Of a DNA stretch of 57,347 nucleotides, positions 55,649 to 57,347 are shown piece after piece. The notes beneath the pieces are model-generated. The model was not told the origin of the DNA and made no database searches. It saw only the letters and a program-made list of their open reading frames with translations. The DNA lies in NCBI GenBank assembly GCA_005776725.1, contig SXOO01000014.1, positions 1-57,347 of the forward strand. The letters are read 5' to 3'. Position 1 is the stretch's first letter. Each line of letters starts with the position of its first letter. Source of the stretch: Pseudomonadota bacterium (GTDB lineage: Bacteria > Myxococcota_A > UBA9042 > GCA-2863065). A program made the translations under genes and the position numbers.

Positions 55649-57347
55649 TCAGCGCCGCGCACGTCCGTCGGCGTCACAGGAGAGCGTCGGCGCCCCGAGC
55701 CGCTCGAGCACGGCCCCGCACTCTGCCTGCGCGCTCACGCCAGGGCTGGGGCGCGGCGTCTCTGGCGGAACGAACGGGAGGCCCGCCAGCTGGAAGTCCG
55801 GCGACGCGAGCAGGGCGGCGCAGGCCCGGCGCAGCGCTTCGTCTGTGACATCCTCCTGAAGCCCCCCCACCAACGCCTCCACCAGCGGCCACACCTCGGC
55901 GTCCAGCGGGCCGCCCAGGAGGCGGTCAGACAGAGCGGCCACGCCCTCGTCCACGGAGCCACCTCGACCCACGAGCTCGGAGATGAAGTCCACCGGGGCC
56001 TCCGCGAAGGGCGCCTTGCAAGCGCCGAAGGCGGCCTCGAACGCCAGCGTCTCCTGGAAGTTGTTGCCGCGGAAACCGGCCTCGCCGAAGAACAGGAAGA
56101 GCCCCAGGTCGCCCTGCACCACCGCCTCCTCGGGATAGGGCACCTCCTCGCCCGGGATCCCCGCGGAGAACGTCTGCGTGGGCTCGGGCCAGCCGAGCGC
56201 CGTGGAGATCGCGCGAAGCAGGGCGCGCGGCGGGTGGCGGGTCACGGCATCGCCGACGCTGTTGCCGCGCCGCTCGGGCACGGTCTCCGCGGTGACCCAG
56301 GGATCGAAGACCGCCGGGAACGGGTAGTCCTGGGCACACGTCCGCGGGTCACCCAGGACGGCGTACTGTTCGAGTAGTGCGGCCTTCACCACGGCGCGCA
56401 ACGAGAAGCCGCCCTCGACGAACGCAGACGCGAGGCGGAGGAGCACGTCGCGCTGCGCCGCGTTCCGCGGGAAGAAGTTGGGCGTGGTGAGGTGTCGGCC
56501 GGTCACCTCGAGCCAGACGTGCTCCGCGAAGCTCAAGGCAGTGAGCCAAATCAGGGCCGCCTCCCCCGACAGGGCGCCGTCATCCGTCTCGAGCGGGCGG
56601 CCGCGCGTGGCTTCGATCCCCGTGCGGTAGAGCGCCTCGAGATCCCAAAGGCTAGCTCGTGGCCCGAGCTCGCGGCCGAGGTAGCCGACGTACCCGAGCG
56701 GGTCGTCCTGGATCGCGTCGGGCGCGACGAAGCCGCCGCAGCTCGCGGCGATCCCCCACGGCGCGACGCCCTGCCCCAAGGTGAAGAGGTCGTCCGCGCC
56801 GGGGTTGTAGTCCACCGCCAGGACGCCCGAGATCCGAAAGATCGCCGCCACGTCCAGGATCGAGCGGCCGAAGCTGGATCCGTAGAGCGCCTCCTCGAGG
56901 CGCGCGGGCACCTCCCAAGTGCGGTCCTTGACGGGGTCGGCGTTGCCGGTGACCGAGTACTCCGAGTTGTGACACGCGAGGCACTCCATGCGCCGGTTCA
57001 GGAAGCGCCGCTCGAAGAGGTCGGCGTGTACCTTCCGCCAGGAGCTCTCGTCGTTCGGGTCGTCCCCGTCGGGGACGAAACCCGACACCTGGACGAACGG
57101 CGCCACGCGAAAGACCACGGACACGTCGTCGAGCTCGAGCGCGCTCCTCAACAGATCCGTGAAGTTCCAGGTGCCGGGCGCGAACGGAGGCGCAAGGGGT
57201 CCCTCGTCTCGGATGTGCTCGGCGAGCGCGGCGGTGGCAGTTGGGAGGCTGGGGCCCTCGGTGCAGGCGCCGTTGTCGCGATAGCCGGCGCGAGCGAGGT
57301 AGAGCCAGTCGCGGAGCACGTCCTCCCAGACCGCCCGAAAGCGCGGA
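55649..57347 (-). CDS. c-haem protein with DUF1549/DUF1553-like segment (5' partial)
   Basis: The frame is open through the window edge, so the N-terminus is missing; GTG 57319 is probably internal. At least 565 residues are visible. A single c-haem site is present in RRMECLACHNSEY. A middle region (AEHVWLEVTGRHLTTPNFFP, then LLRLASAFVEGGFSLRAVVK) resembles the DUF1549/DUF1553 pattern seen with planctomycete-type cytochromes. The C-terminal third is Cys-poor apart from a pair near the end. The function is unknown; electron transfer or a surface redox role is plausible. It converges on the giant lipoprotein gene. Confidence 0.72.
   Translation of the reverse strand, partial: PRFRAVWEDVLRDWLYLARAGYRDNGACTEGPSLPTATAALAEHIRDEGPLAPPFAPGTWNFTDLLRSALELDDVSVVFRVAPFVQVSGFVPDGDDPNDESSWRKVHADLFERRFLNRRMECLACHNSEYSVTGNADPVKDRTWEVPARLEEALYGSSFGRSILDVAAIFRISGVLAVDYNPGADDLFTLGQGVAPWGIAASCGGFVAPDAIQDDPLGYVGYLGRELGPRASLWDLEALYRTGIEATRGRPLETDDGALSGEAALIWLTALSFAEHVWLEVTGRHLTTPNFFPRNAAQRDVLLRLASAFVEGGFSLRAVVKAALLEQYAVLGDPRTCAQDYPFPAVFDPWVTAETVPERRGNSVGDAVTRHPPRALLRAISTALGWPEPTQTFSAGIPGEEVPYPEEAVVQGDLGLFLFFGEAGFRGNNFQETLAFEAAFGACKAPFAEAPVDFISELVGRGGSVDEGVAALSDRLLGGPLDAEVWPLVEALVGGLQEDVTDEALRRACAALLASPDFQLAGLPFVPPETPRPSPGVSAQAECGAVLERLGAPTLSCDADGRARR

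Overview
The window is high-GC bacterial DNA with very little intergenic space. Many start and stop codons overlap as ATGA or TGATG. Long secreted Cys-rich, Ca-binding-repeat and FG-GAP lipoproteins, B12-type radical SAM enzymes and an alpha-2-macroglobulin point to a Myxococcota-like (former Deltaproteobacteria) chromosome. That placement is inferred from gene content only. No tRNA, rRNA or CRISPR array was seen.

Left end (1-2.07 kb, + strand): the pyridoxal-phosphate synthase genes pdxS (5' cut by the window edge) and pdxT, then a histidine-phosphatase gene. From 2.08 to 8.5 kb is an accessory block. It holds a 49-codon relic of a radical SAM gene (2085-2234), a CHAP cell-wall amidase-like protein, an IS110 transposase relic, a complete IS66-like element (4064-7820) with 22-bp inverted repeats and an 8-bp target duplication, and a small secreted-protein gene broken by an in-frame amber codon. 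The IS66-like element carries a DruA-like (DUF4338) gene overlapping tnpC. The intact relative of the radical SAM relic follows at 8531-10039.

10.1-26.8 kb (- strand): an M15-like peptidase with the same N-terminal GY motif as the CHAP protein, a small membrane protein, and then a tightly packed six-gene operon. Read from 26780 down to 11523 it encodes four large lipoproteins (thrombospondin type 3/MopE-like, two slime-mold-type Cys-repeat proteins, and an Ig-like/PPC protein), a methyltransferase with PqqD-like N-terminal domains, and a dihaem cytochrome c lipoprotein. Five of the six junctions overlap or lie within 8 bp. This is the best candidate for an undescribed envelope system.

27.1-30.0 kb (- strand): a B12-binding radical SAM protein translationally coupled to a NifV-like homocitrate/isopropylmalate-synthase-family enzyme. 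30.2-35.1 kb (+): a bacterial alpha-2-macroglobulin lipoprotein with an intact thioester motif and an inserted pseudopilin-like segment. 45.6-35.2 kb (- strand): a seven-gene packed operon with a lipoprotein, an aminotransferase, a GH13 amylase lipoprotein, a family 5 solute-binding protein, a beta-propeller protein, L-aspartate oxidase (nadB) and an FG-GAP lipoprotein. Divergent from it, 45774-55556 encodes a 3260-residue lipoprotein with 22 Ig-like repeats and 14 RCC1 blades. Its N-terminal module is homologous to that of the thrombospondin type 3 lipoprotein. The window closes inside a c-haem protein with a DUF1549/DUF1553-like segment (- strand).
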